The notes beneath the pieces were generated by a model that saw only the letters and a program-made list of their open reading frames with translations, ran no database searches and had not been told where the DNA came from. 64,000 nucleotides of DNA, taken from the NCBI GenBank assembly GCA_031290155.1, contig JAITOB010000031.1, positions 28,507 through 92,506 on the forward strand, in the 5' to 3' direction. The stretch is from Endomicrobium sp. GTDB lineage: Bacteria; Elusimicrobiota; Endomicrobiia; Endomicrobiales; Endomicrobiaceae. Within the stretch, counting starts at the first letter, position 1. Each line of letters starts with the position of its first letter. A program made the translations under genes and the position numbers. This document shows, one piece after another, positions 56,644 to 64,000 of the stretch.

Positions 56644-59472
56644 TTATCCTAATTTTTTAGTAACAGAAGTTTTAAATATGCGCTCTTTTAAATAATAGCC
56701 AGTAAATGACTTTGGGATTTTAATTATATCCTCCGGAGTTCCTTCAGCTATAATTCTACCGCCTCGTTCGCCACCCTCCGGGCCTAAATCAATAAGCCAA
56801 TCGGCAGTTTTAATAACATCGAGATTATGCTCTATAACAAGAACGGTATTGCCTGAATAAGTAAGCCTTTTTAATACTTCAAGAAGTTTTGCCACATCGG
56901 CAAAATGTAAACCGGTAGTAGGTTCATCAAGAATATATACTGTTGTCCCGGTAGCTCTCTTTGAAAGTTCAGCTGCAAGTTTGACCCTCTGAGCTTCCCC
57001 TCCTGAAATAGTTGTAGCCTGTTGCCCTATCCTTATATATCCAAGCCCCACATCGTCAAGGGTAGATAAAATTCTATTAAGCGTAGGAATATTTTCAAAA
57101 AAATTTACGCTTTCCTCAACTGTCATATTTAAAACTTCGTCTATATTTTTCCCCTTATATTTTATCTGCAGAGTTTCTTCATTAAATCTTCTGCCGCCGC
57201 AAACGTCGCATTTTACGTAAATATTCGGCAAAAACTGCATTTCAATTTTTAAAGTACCGCCACCCTGGCAGTTTTCACATCTTCCGCCTTTGACGTTAAA
57301 AGAAAATCTTCCAGGCTGATAACCCCTTGCTTTTGACTCAGAAACTTGGGCAAACAAATCTCTTACTATTGAAAAAGCACCTGCATAAGTTACAGGGTTT
57401 GATCTCGGAGTTCTTCCTATGGGCGATTGATCTACAATTACAACCTTATCTATATTTTCAAGCCCCTCCATATTTTTAAATCTGCCTGGCTTATCTTTTG
57501 CGCCATAAAGCTCGCGCGCAAGATTTTTATATATTATTTCGTGAACTAAAGTTGATTTGCCACTGCCAGACACTCCTGTAACACAAACGAAAAGTCCAAG
57601 AGGAATGTTTACATTTATATTTTTTAAATTAAACTGCTGAGCGCCTTTAATTGTAAGCCATTTATCCAAAGGTTGTTTTCTCTTTGACGGAACGGGTATT
57701 TGCAAATCGCCTTTTAAATACTTCCCCGTAAAAGAATTTTCAAATTTTACTATTTCTTTTACGCTGCCTTCTGCAACTATATATCCGCCGTGTACCCCGG
57801 CGCCAGGCCCTAAATCTATTATGTGGTCCGCCAGCTTCATCGTATCTTCATCATGTTCAACAACAATTAAAGTATTGCCTAAATCCCTAAGTTTTACAAG
57901 GGTTCCCAAAAGTTTATCATTATCTTTCTGGTGAAGACCTATAGAAGGTTCGTCAAGAACATACAAAACTCCGGTAAGTCCTGAGCCTATCTGAGTAGCC
58001 AAATGTATTCGCTGTGCTTCGCCGCCTGAAAGCGTAGCGCTTTCTCGTTCTAAATTTAAATATCCCAAACCCACATTATTTAAGAACTTTAATCTTTCAC
58101 ATATCTCTTTCAAAATAGACTTGCTTATAATTTTATCTTTGCGGCTGAATTCAATTTTATTAAAAAAATTAAATGCATTTTCAATAGACATTTTCGTAAT
58201 ATCTGAGATTGATTGTCCGTCAACTAAAACTGAAAGAACTTCCTTTTTAAGCCTTTGCCCCTTACATGAAGGACAAATTTTCTTACACATATATTTGTTA
58301 TAAATTTCTTCTCTTACAAAAGAAGATTCTGTTTCATTGTATCTGCGCTGCATATTTGTTATGGCACCTTCAAACGTATCGTCTCCGTAAAGAAAAATTT
58401 CCTGCTGTTTTCTTAAAAGTTCTTTCCAAGGAGCATTTAAAGGGATTTTATTTCTTTTTGCTGTTTCGGTTAAAAGTTTCCAATAATATCCGCTCCAACT
58501 ATTTTTCCACCTGCTAGTTCTTGTTGTTATTGGCTCCGCCCAAGCAATAATCGCTCCTTGTTTGAGCGAACGGTTTTTATCTGGAACTATTAAACTTTCA
58601 TCAATTTCTATTTTATTTCCAAGCCCTCCGCATTCAGAACACGCTCCAAACGGGGTATTGAAAGAAAATAATCTAGGTTCAATTTCAGCAATATTTATAC
58701 CGCAATCAATACAGGCATAATGTTCGCTGTAAACTGTTTCATCAACAGCTTTCCCGTCTTTTACAGTAACAACGGATACCGTTCCTTTTGATTCCTTTAA
58801 AGCTGTTTCAACCGAGGCTGCAACCCTTAAACGCGAATCTTTGTCAAGTTTTATTCTGTCTATAACTATGTCTATTGTGTGTTTCTTGTATCTGTCCAGT
58901 TTTATTTTCTCATCAAGCGTAAAGATATTATTATCAACTCTTACTCTCGAATAGCCGTTTTTGGCAAGACGCGGAAAAAGTTCTTCATAAGTGCCTATTC
59001 TTCCTTTTATAAGCGGAGATAAAATATGAATCATAACAGAATCAGGCATTTCCATAATTTCATCTATTATCTGCTGTGCAGATTGAGACAGAATCTTCTT
59101 ATCGCATTTAGGACAATGAGGGACCCCTACTCTTGCAAACAAAAGTCTCAAATAATCGTAAACTTCTGTTACTGTTCCTACTGTGGAACGCGGATTATGC
59201 GACGGAGTTCTTTGCTCTATTGAAATCGACGGAGATAAGCCTTCAATAATATCTACATCCGGTTTTTCCATAAGTTCTAAAAACTGTCTTGCGTAAGCAG
59301 ACAGAGATTCAACGTATCTTCTTTGTCCTTCAGCATAAATTGTGTCAAAAGCAAGGGAAGATTTTCCAGAACCGGATAATCCTGTAATTACTATAAGTTT
59401 ATTCCTGGGTATATCAATATTTATATTTTTTAAATTATGTTGCCGCGCCCCGCGAATTTTTATTGTATTCAT
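56644..59472 (-). CDS. uvrA: Excinuclease ABC subunit A
   Basis: The damage sensor of nucleotide excision repair. Two ABC ATPase halves are present: Walker [13 protein letters not shown] (about residue 32) and [14 protein letters not shown] (about 635), signature motifs LSGGEAQRI and [12 protein letters not shown], and [26 protein letters not shown]. Zinc-binding cysteines appear in CPKC and CSECGG, and in the conserved [18 protein letters not shown] and CDVCGG. The length of 942 aa is normal. Retention of uvrA contrasts with the loss of radC. Confidence 0.97.
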   Translation of the reverse strand: MNTIKIRGARQHNLKNINIDIPRNKLIVITGLSGSGKSSLAFDTIYAEGQRRYVESLSAYARQFLELMEKPDVDIIEGLSPSISIEQRTPSHNPRSTVGTVTEVYDYLRLLFARVGVPHCPKCDKKILSQSAQQIIDEIMEMPDSVMIHILSPLIKGRIGTYEELFPRLAKNGYSRVRVDNNIFTLDEKIKLDRYKKHTIDIVIDRIKLDKDSRLRVAASVETALKESKGTVSVVTVKDGKAVDETVYSEHYACIDCGINIAEIEPRLFSFNTPFGACSECGGLGNKIEIDESLIVPDKNRSLKQGAIIAWAEPITTRTSRWKNSWSGYYWKLLTETAKRNKIPLNAPWKELLRKQQEIFLYGDDTFEGAITNMQRRYNETESSFVREEIYNKYMCKKICPSCKGQRLKKEVLSVLVDGQSISDITKMSIENAFNFFNKIEFSRKDKIISKSILKEICERLKFLNNVGLGYLNLERESATLSGGEAQRIHLATQIGSGLTGVLYVLDEPSIGLHQKDNDKLLGTLVKLRDLGNTLIVVEHDEDTMKLADHIIDLGPGAGVHGGYIVAEGSVKEIVKFENSFTGKYLKGDLQIPVPSKRKQPLDKWLTIKGAQQFNLKNINVNIPLGLFVCVTGVSGSGKSTLVHEIIYKNLARELYGAKDKPGRFKNMEGLENIDKVVIVDQSPIGRTPRSNPVTYAGAFSIVRDLFAQVSESKARGYQPGRFSFNVKGGRCENCQGGGTLKIEMQFLPNIYVKCDVCGGRRFNEETLQIKYKGKNIDEVLNMTVEESVNFFENIPTLNRILSTLDDVGLGYIRIGQQATTISGGEAQRVKLAAELSKRATGTTVYILDEPTTGLHFADVAKLLEVLKRLTYSGNTVLVIEHNLDVIKTADWLIDLGPEGGERGGRIIAEGTPEDIIKIPKSFTGYYLKERIFKTSVTKKLG

Positions 59473-59667
59473 ATTATTCCTTTTTCAAAAAGTACGCCTA
59501 TAAAATAAAAACATCTATCAAACTGGCGCATTAATATTAGCATCTTCTTTTATTCTTTTTGAATTAAATAGATTGTCTCATTGATAATACGCGGATTCGT
59601 AATTTCTATTATATGATTATGATAATCTATACAAATTACTGTTTATACTTGCCATTTTATATATTAA

Positions 59668-61236
59668 TTAAAATTTATTTATATTTATTACCGTATCTTT
59701 AGCATCGGTAAGCATAAAAGGGTAATCAATATTAAAATGCAGTCCTCTGCTTTCTTTTCTATTAATTGCAGAATGCACAATCATTTCTGCTATAAACACT
59801 ATATTTCTTAATTCTATTATATCTCTCTCAAAGGGCGTTTTATTAAAATAACATTCTATTTCTTTTTTTAAAATACCTATTTTTTTTTGTGCTTTTAAAA
59901 GTATTTCGTTTGAACGCGAAATACCTAGATAATTCCATGTTAATCGTCTTATTTCTTCCCATTTATGCACAAAAACATAAATTTCGTCAACTAAAGACTT
60001 ACGCTGCGCTATAGATTGAATAGTACTTGTCTGTGAATATTCTTCTTTTAAAAATTGTAATGAATCTTTATATACCCTCTCAGCATATACGATACCTTCA
60101 AGCAGAGAATTTGAAGCCAACCTGTTTGCTCCGTGGACTCCCGAACACGCTGTTTCCCCTGCCGCATATAGATTTTTAATACTTGTTCTGCCGTTTTCGT
60201 CTATAGCGACACCTCCGCAAAAAAAATGCGCTGCTGGAACTACAGGAATCATATCTTTTGACATATCAATGCCAAATTCAAGACATACAGCATAAATATT
60301 AGGAAATCTTTTAACTAGAAAATCTTTTCCTTTTTCCGTTATATCCAAATACACAAAATTTTCACCGCTGGCCTTAAGTTCTTCGTCAATTGCTCTTGCG
60401 ACTACATCTCTTGGAGCAAGTTCCTTTGCAAGGTGATATTTACTCATAAAAGTTTGACCGTTTTGCAGCCTTAAAACACCACCTTCCCCACGTACAGCCT
60501 CTGAAATTAAAAAAGATTTTACCCTATCATTATACAGACACGTAGGATGAAACTGAACAAATTCCATATTTGCTATATCTGCTCCAGCTCTGTAAGCCAT
60601 TGCTATGCCATCACCTGTAGCTACGTCGGGATTTGACGTATACAAATATGTTTTCCCTGCCCCGCCACAAGCTAAAACCGTAACTTTGGATTCAAAAACT
60701 TCTCCTGCGCCGGACTTATTTTTTAAGACATAAGCGCCACGGCATCTATTTATATTATCAAGAATTAAATCTACCGAAGTGTGCTCCTCATAAACAATAA
60801 CATTACTTTTCTTTATATTTTCTATTAAAACTTTCTCTATTTCATTACCCGTTATATCTCCGGCATGAAGGATCCTTCTATTACTGTGTCCGCCTTCAAG
60901 CCCAAGTTCAAATTCTGAATCAGAATAATCCTTTTTTGTAAATTTAACTCCAAGTTTTATCAACTCCTGTATTCTCGCAGGAGCTTCTTGAACCATCATT
61001 TCAACAGCGCTCTTATTGCAAAGTCCTGCTCCTGAAATTATTGTATCGCATATGTGTTGTTCAATAGAATCAAATTTTTCGGTAACGCACGCAACGCCGC
61101 CTTGCGCTTTATTGGTATTAGAATCAGACAATTTTCGTTTTGTTATTAAAGAAACGCTTCCGCTGTTTGAAGCTTTTAATGCTAAACTAAGCCCAGCTAT
61201 ACCGCTTCCTACAATTAAATAATCCGATTTTATCAT
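59668..61236 (-). CDS. nadB: L-aspartate oxidase
   Basis: An FAD enzyme that oxidises aspartate to iminoaspartate for quinolinate and NAD synthesis. The N-terminal YLIVGSGIAGLSLALKA binds FAD. Further on are NTNKAQGGVACV, ELGLEGGHSNRRILHAGD, MEFVQFHPTCLY, SEAVRGEGGVL, PRDVVARAIDEEL, VVPAAHFFCGGVAIDENGRT and GANRLASNSLLEG, as in NadB. The length of 522 aa fits. Its ATG overlaps the panC stop by one base. nadA and nadC are not in the window. Confidence 0.96.
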   Translation of the reverse strand: MIKSDYLIVGSGIAGLSLALKASNSGSVSLITKRKLSDSNTNKAQGGVACVTEKFDSIEQHICDTIISGAGLCNKSAVEMMVQEAPARIQELIKLGVKFTKKDYSDSEFELGLEGGHSNRRILHAGDITGNEIEKVLIENIKKSNVIVYEEHTSVDLILDNINRCRGAYVLKNKSGAGEVFESKVTVLACGGAGKTYLYTSNPDVATGDGIAMAYRAGADIANMEFVQFHPTCLYNDRVKSFLISEAVRGEGGVLRLQNGQTFMSKYHLAKELAPRDVVARAIDEELKASGENFVYLDITEKGKDFLVKRFPNIYAVCLEFGIDMSKDMIPVVPAAHFFCGGVAIDENGRTSIKNLYAAGETACSGVHGANRLASNSLLEGIVYAERVYKDSLQFLKEEYSQTSTIQSIAQRKSLVDEIYVFVHKWEEIRRLTWNYLGISRSNEILLKAQKKIGILKKEIECYFNKTPFERDIIELRNIVFIAEMIVHSAINRKESRGLHFNIDYPFMLTDAKDTVININKF

Positions 61237-62087
61237 TATAATTTACTCTGTTTAGTCATAACAGTGTTATCTATAAGCCGTGTTTTCCCTATCCATACAG
61301 CCACGGTAAAAACTGCTTTTTTAGTATTTTTATCTGCTGGTGATAAATCATAGAAATTCACAATTTCTGTATAATCAATTTTACTTACTGGTATTTTTTT
61401 AAATTTATTTACAGCATCCCTTTTAACTACGTTTAAATCTTTAGTTTTAAAATCTTCCGCGGCTTCTTTTAAAATTTTATAAATGTTTCCACTTATATTT
61501 TTCTCTTCAACGCTTAAATAAGAATTTCTGCTTGAAATAGCGAGTCCGCTTCTTTCTCTTACAATAGAACATGGAACAATTTTAGTTCTGAAATTTAAAT
61601 CTTTAATAAGCTTTTCTATAATTTTAAGCTGTTGAAAATCTTTAATCCCAAAATATGCTCTTTCTGCACATGATATGTTAAAAAGCTTTGCAACAACCGT
61701 AGCAACACCTGCAAAATGATTAGTTCTAAACAATCCGCATAAAATATCTTGTAAAGTTTTTACTTCTATAAAAGTTTCATAATTTGCAGGGAACATATTT
61801 TCCACTAACGGCATAAAAATATAATCCACATGATTTTTTCTGCAAATCTCTATATCTTTCAAAATTGGTCTGGGATATTTTAAGTAATCCTCATTAGGTC
61901 CAAACTGTATAGGATTTACAAAAATTGATACTATTGTAATATCATTATTTTTTTCAGATTGCGAAATTAACGAAATATGTCCTTCGTGCAAAGCGCCCAT
62001 TGTAGGAACAAGCCCTATTTCGTCGCCGCTTTTAAGATGACTCGAAGCAATTTTTTGCATTTGTGCAACGTTTTTTATAACTTTCAT
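61236..62087 (-). CDS. panC: Pantothenate synthetase
   Basis: Joins pantoate and beta-alanine with ATP. The nucleotidyl-transferase motif [15 protein letters not shown] (about residue 27), [49 protein letters not shown] and [16 protein letters not shown] mark the PanC fold. The length of 283 aa is normal. It overlaps panB by 4 bases and nadB by 1, so the pan and nad genes form one unit. No panD is present in the window. Confidence 0.97.
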   Translation of the reverse strand: MKVIKNVAQMQKIASSHLKSGDEIGLVPTMGALHEGHISLISQSEKNNDITIVSIFVNPIQFGPNEDYLKYPRPILKDIEICRKNHVDYIFMPLVENMFPANYETFIEVKTLQDILCGLFRTNHFAGVATVVAKLFNISCAERAYFGIKDFQQLKIIEKLIKDLNFRTKIVPCSIVRERSGLAISSRNSYLSVEEKNISGNIYKILKEAAEDFKTKDLNVVKRDAVNKFKKIPVSKIDYTEIVNFYDLSPADKNTKKAVFTVAVWIGKTRLIDNTVMTKQSKL

Positions 62088-62884
62088 TTATAAATGTTCT
62101 CTTCCTGAGGAAATTTTCCTTCTTTGACTTCATTTATATAATTGTTCACTGCAGTTTTTATTATTTCACCGATGCTTGCATATTTTTTTACGAACTTAGG
62201 CGTAAAATCAGGAAATAATCCTAACATATCATCAATGACTAAAACTTGTCCGTCACAATAACGTCCCGCTCCTATGCCTATTGTAGGAATCTTCAAACGC
62301 TCGGTAATTTCTTTTGCCAATTGTTCAGGAACAGCTTCTAGAACAATCGAAAATACGCCGGCTTCTTCCAAAGCTACTGCATCAGAAATCATTTTTCTGC
62401 GCGCTTCTTCTGTTCTGCCTTGCACCTTAAAACCACCAAATTTATTTATCGCCTGCGGCGTAAGCCCTAAGTGCCCCACAACAGGCACTTTTGTGTCTAC
62501 AATCGCCTTAACCTTATCTATAATTTCAATCCCGCCTTCAACTTTCACAGCTTCCGCACCGCTTTCTTTTATAATTCTTGCCGCGTTCCCAACAGCACTT
62601 TCAACGGTTATTTCATAAGACATAAACGGCATATCGGTAACAAGAAGAGCTCCTCCATTTCCTCTTTTTACAGATTTCGTATGATATATCATATCATCTA
62701 CAGTAACTGAAAGAGTATTTTCATATCCAAGTTTCACATTGCCAAGAGAATCTCCGACAAGCAAAACATCAATATCCTGGGAAGAAATAAGTCTTGCAGT
62801 AACATAGTCGTAGCAAGTTAGCATTGTTATTTTTTCACCAATTTGTTTTTTATTTAAAATTGTTAAAACCGTCTTTTTATTCAT
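62084..62884 (-). CDS. panB: 3-methyl-2-oxobutanoate hydroxymethyltransferase
   Basis: Makes ketopantoate from ketoisovalerate and methylene-tetrahydrofolate. [33 protein letters not shown] residues ([18 protein letters not shown]), [29 protein letters not shown], and the catalytic glutamate in [10 protein letters not shown] are seen. The length of 266 aa is normal. Its substrate ketoisovalerate would normally come from valine metabolism; the ilvE remnant at 47 kb suggests that this supply route has changed. Confidence 0.97.
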   Translation of the reverse strand: MNKKTVLTILNKKQIGEKITMLTCYDYVTARLISSQDIDVLLVGDSLGNVKLGYENTLSVTVDDMIYHTKSVKRGNGGALLVTDMPFMSYEITVESAVGNAARIIKESGAEAVKVEGGIEIIDKVKAIVDTKVPVVGHLGLTPQAINKFGGFKVQGRTEEARRKMISDAVALEEAGVFSIVLEAVPEQLAKEITERLKIPTIGIGAGRYCDGQVLVIDDMLGLFPDFTPKFVKKYASIGEIIKTAVNNYINEVKEGKFPQEENIYK

Positions 62885-62919
62885 CTAAAAACTCTCTTTC
62901 TTTGTTTTTTGTTTGCGAT

Positions 62920-63429
62920 TTATTCAAAATTACACGCCTGTGTGATTCTAACCTTTTGGTGCTTAAGTGTCAATGATTTTTCACATAAAATATTTCTGAT
63001 TTTGCGTTTTAAAACAGGATGAATAAAGTTTCCGGATATTTCACATAATGGAACTAAAACAAAAAGCCTGTTTTGTATCTCTTTATGCGGTACTGTTAAA
63101 AAACTACTGCTGATAACTTGATTTCCAAAAAATAGAATATCGATATCAATAATACGTGGACCCCATTTTATTGTATTAATACGCCCTAAAATATATTCAA
63201 TATGTTTTATAAATAAAAGCAATTTTTCTGGATTCAAATTTGTTTGTGCTTTAATCGCAATATTACAAAAACTTCTTTGTTTAGGCCCTATCGGAGATGT
63301 ATTATAAAAAGAAGAAATCTTTTTAATGCTCGCAAACCCGCTGCTTTGTAAAACTGTTAAAGCTAAAACTATATTTTCCTCTCTGTTGCTTATGTTTGAC
63401 CCTAAACTTAAATACACAGCATTTTTCAT
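62920..63429 (-). CDS. folK: 2-amino-4-hydroxy-6-hydroxymethyldihydropteridine pyrophosphokinase
   Basis: Transfers pyrophosphate from ATP to the folate pterin precursor. The motifs AVYLSLGSNISNREENI (N-terminus), SFYNTSPIGPKQRSFCN, the WGPRIIDIDILFFG signature with its metal-binding aspartates (about residue 92), and VPHKEIQNRLFVLVPLCEI are clear. The length of 169 aa is normal. It lies about 36 bases upstream of panB on the same strand and probably begins this transcript. Confidence 0.95.
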   Translation of the reverse strand: MKNAVYLSLGSNISNREENIVLALTVLQSSGFASIKKISSFYNTSPIGPKQRSFCNIAIKAQTNLNPEKLLLFIKHIEYILGRINTIKWGPRIIDIDILFFGNQVISSSFLTVPHKEIQNRLFVLVPLCEISGNFIHPVLKRKIRNILCEKSLTLKHQKVRITQACNFE

Positions 63430-63573
63430 TATAATGTCCGGTATAATTTTATTCTTTAATTACATACGCCGCCTATTTTATATTATTAAGCGAATCGTCA
63501 TCTTTATCCGTTTCACATTAAAGGACATTGCATTTAAATTTAACTAAACCTTTGCTTTATTATAAATAAATAT

Positions 63574-63605
63574 AACAAAAAAGCTAAATGTTTTTTACAT
63601 TTAGC
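63574..63605 (-). terminator. Rho-independent terminator-like hairpin
   Basis: Perfect 9-bp arms GCTAAATGT (63583-63591) and ACATTTAGC (63597-63605) enclose a loop of five. On the minus strand the hairpin is followed by a run of six T. It is 228 bases downstream of the partial gene at the edge and upstream of folK, so it would separate their transcripts. Confidence 0.65.
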
Positions 63606-63722
63606 ACGTATTATTGATATAATTCAGGTATATTTTTTGTATATTACGTATAATATCATTTTTATTATATAAATTAATACTATCGCTGCCACAGAGTAAC
63701 AGATTATAACTATTATATGTAA

Positions 63723-63752
63723 ACAGCGATAAATGGTCCCACTTATCACTGT
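63723..63752 (-). repeat. 14-bp inverted repeat, fully paired only in minus-strand RNA
   Basis: In minus-strand RNA the arms ACAGUGAUAAGUGG and CCAUUUAUCGCUGU pair over 14 positions, two of them G-U pairs, with a two-base loop. In plus-strand RNA those two positions would be C-A mismatches. Four A precede it and three T follow. It lies about 80 bases after the stop of the partial gene at the edge, so it is probably part of that gene's 3' untranslated end or terminator. Confidence 0.5.
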
Positions 63753-63832
63753 TTTTCATTACGGTATATTATTAAATCCATTTATAATTTGTCAAGAGTT
63801 TGCGGTATCTTACCTTATTTAACTTTAAATGA

Positions 63833-64000
63833 TTAAATAGTCCAATTTGTTCTTTCAATATTTACGTTTATATTTCTAAACTTAATTCCTGCTTCCGTCT
63901 TTCCGTTTGCGTATATCTCTATACTCTCGCATATATTATATCCTGCTCCTAAATCCACCTCTCCTACCAGCGTCCCTTCTTCTACGCTCCGCGACTTGAA
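63833..64000 (-). CDS. C-terminal fragment of an unidentified gene, cut by window edge
   Basis: The minus strand is open from the right edge to TAA 63833-63835 and encodes 55 residues ending NVNIERTNWTI, with GTLVGEVDLGAGYN and ESIEIYANGKTEAGIKF before. Its base composition is visibly richer in G than the surroundings. It is rich in alternating hydrophobic and polar residues, as in beta-strands. I do not recognise a family; a surface or autotransporter-like protein is one possibility but is not demonstrated. Open frame plus downstream hairpins support a real gene. Confidence 0.55.
   Translation of the reverse strand, partial: FKSRSVEEGTLVGEVDLGAGYNICESIEIYANGKTEAGIKFRNINVNIERTNWTI

Larger units (their letters stand above)
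63430..63832. other. 403-base gap with two hairpins
   Basis: No coding or RNA gene is recognised. The gap separates folK from the incomplete gene at the window edge, both on the minus strand. It carries the two inverted repeats listed separately at 63574-63605 and 63723-63752; the remainder is AT-rich with no open frame. A promoter for the folK-panBC-nadB unit should lie near 63430-63570, but I cannot pick one with confidence. Confidence 0.55.

Noticed and set aside
1..64000. tRNA, rRNA or CRISPR array
   Set aside because: I scanned the gaps for T-loop-like GTTCGA segments, cloverleaf pairing and regularly spaced repeats and found none convincing.

Overview
The window is about 64 kb of very AT-rich bacterial chromosome. 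It combines long, tightly packed operons with an unusually large number of decayed genes. The mix of genes is a Gram-negative type envelope set (lspA, lgt, tamB-like, gmhA, remains of a TolC-like gene), a dcw cluster, lysine synthesis through LL-diaminopimelate aminotransferase (dapL), carboxynorspermidine-type polyamine genes and a B12 uptake operon. With around seventeen pseudogenes, this strongly resembles a reduced Elusimicrobiota (Endomicrobia) intracellular symbiont such as 'Candidatus Endomicrobium trichonymphae' from termite-gut flagellates. That assignment is inference from gene content and composition; no database search was run.

Layout. 1-4890 (+): ileS (5' end outside the window), lspA, lgt, rluD-like. 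4880-7911 (-): nspC, carboxynorspermidine dehydrogenase and a stand-alone MetH reactivation-domain protein. 7912-8892: remains of a DUF1805 gene and of an IS30-type transposase. 8893-12915 (+): two broken glycosyltransferase genes, then an intact GT39-PAP2 fusion. 13023-16350 (-): cobalamin riboswitch and terminator, then btuR-btuF-btuC-btuD. 16532-20245 (-): a graveyard with glutaredoxin-like, radC, release-factor-like, HAD and ribosomal protein S1 remains. 20247-23234 (-): ispH, plsC, hisC. 24048-31183 (-): murC-murB-ddl-ftsQ-ftsA-ftsZ and a decayed pgeF. 31295-37393 (-): queF and the lysine/DAP cluster lysA-dapF-dapA-dapB-dapL with a good promoter. 37632-42058 (-): broken TPR, patatin, TolC-like and argH genes. 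42309-46913 (-): tamB-like. 46984-48877 (-): broken ilvE, intact gmhA. 49005-52567 (-): pepP/Q-efp-accB-accC. 52923-54321 (+): broken mltD-like lytic transglycosylase. 54325-55958 (-): metallophosphoesterase and DUF4416 pair. 56104-56607 (+): small exported protein. 56644-63429 (-): uvrA, then folK-panB-panC-nadB. 63833-64000 (-): the C-terminal end of an unidentified gene.

Physiology as read from the sequence. Kept intact are peptidoglycan precursor synthesis and division, lysine/DAP, pantothenate, NAD and folate steps, lipoprotein processing, fatty-acid initiation, translation factors and B12 salvage. Lost or being lost are outer-surface and exported functions (heptosyltransferase, polyprenyl-phosphate sugar synthase, TolC-like channel, patatin lipase, lytic transglycosylase), some amino-acid steps (argH, ilvE) and, most strikingly, ribosomal protein S1. 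Several lesions are single events (one in-frame TAG in the patatin gene; a shift at an A8 run and another at a T8 run in the sugar-transfer genes), so decay appears to be under way. I see no rRNA, tRNA, CRISPR array, prophage or intact insertion sequence.
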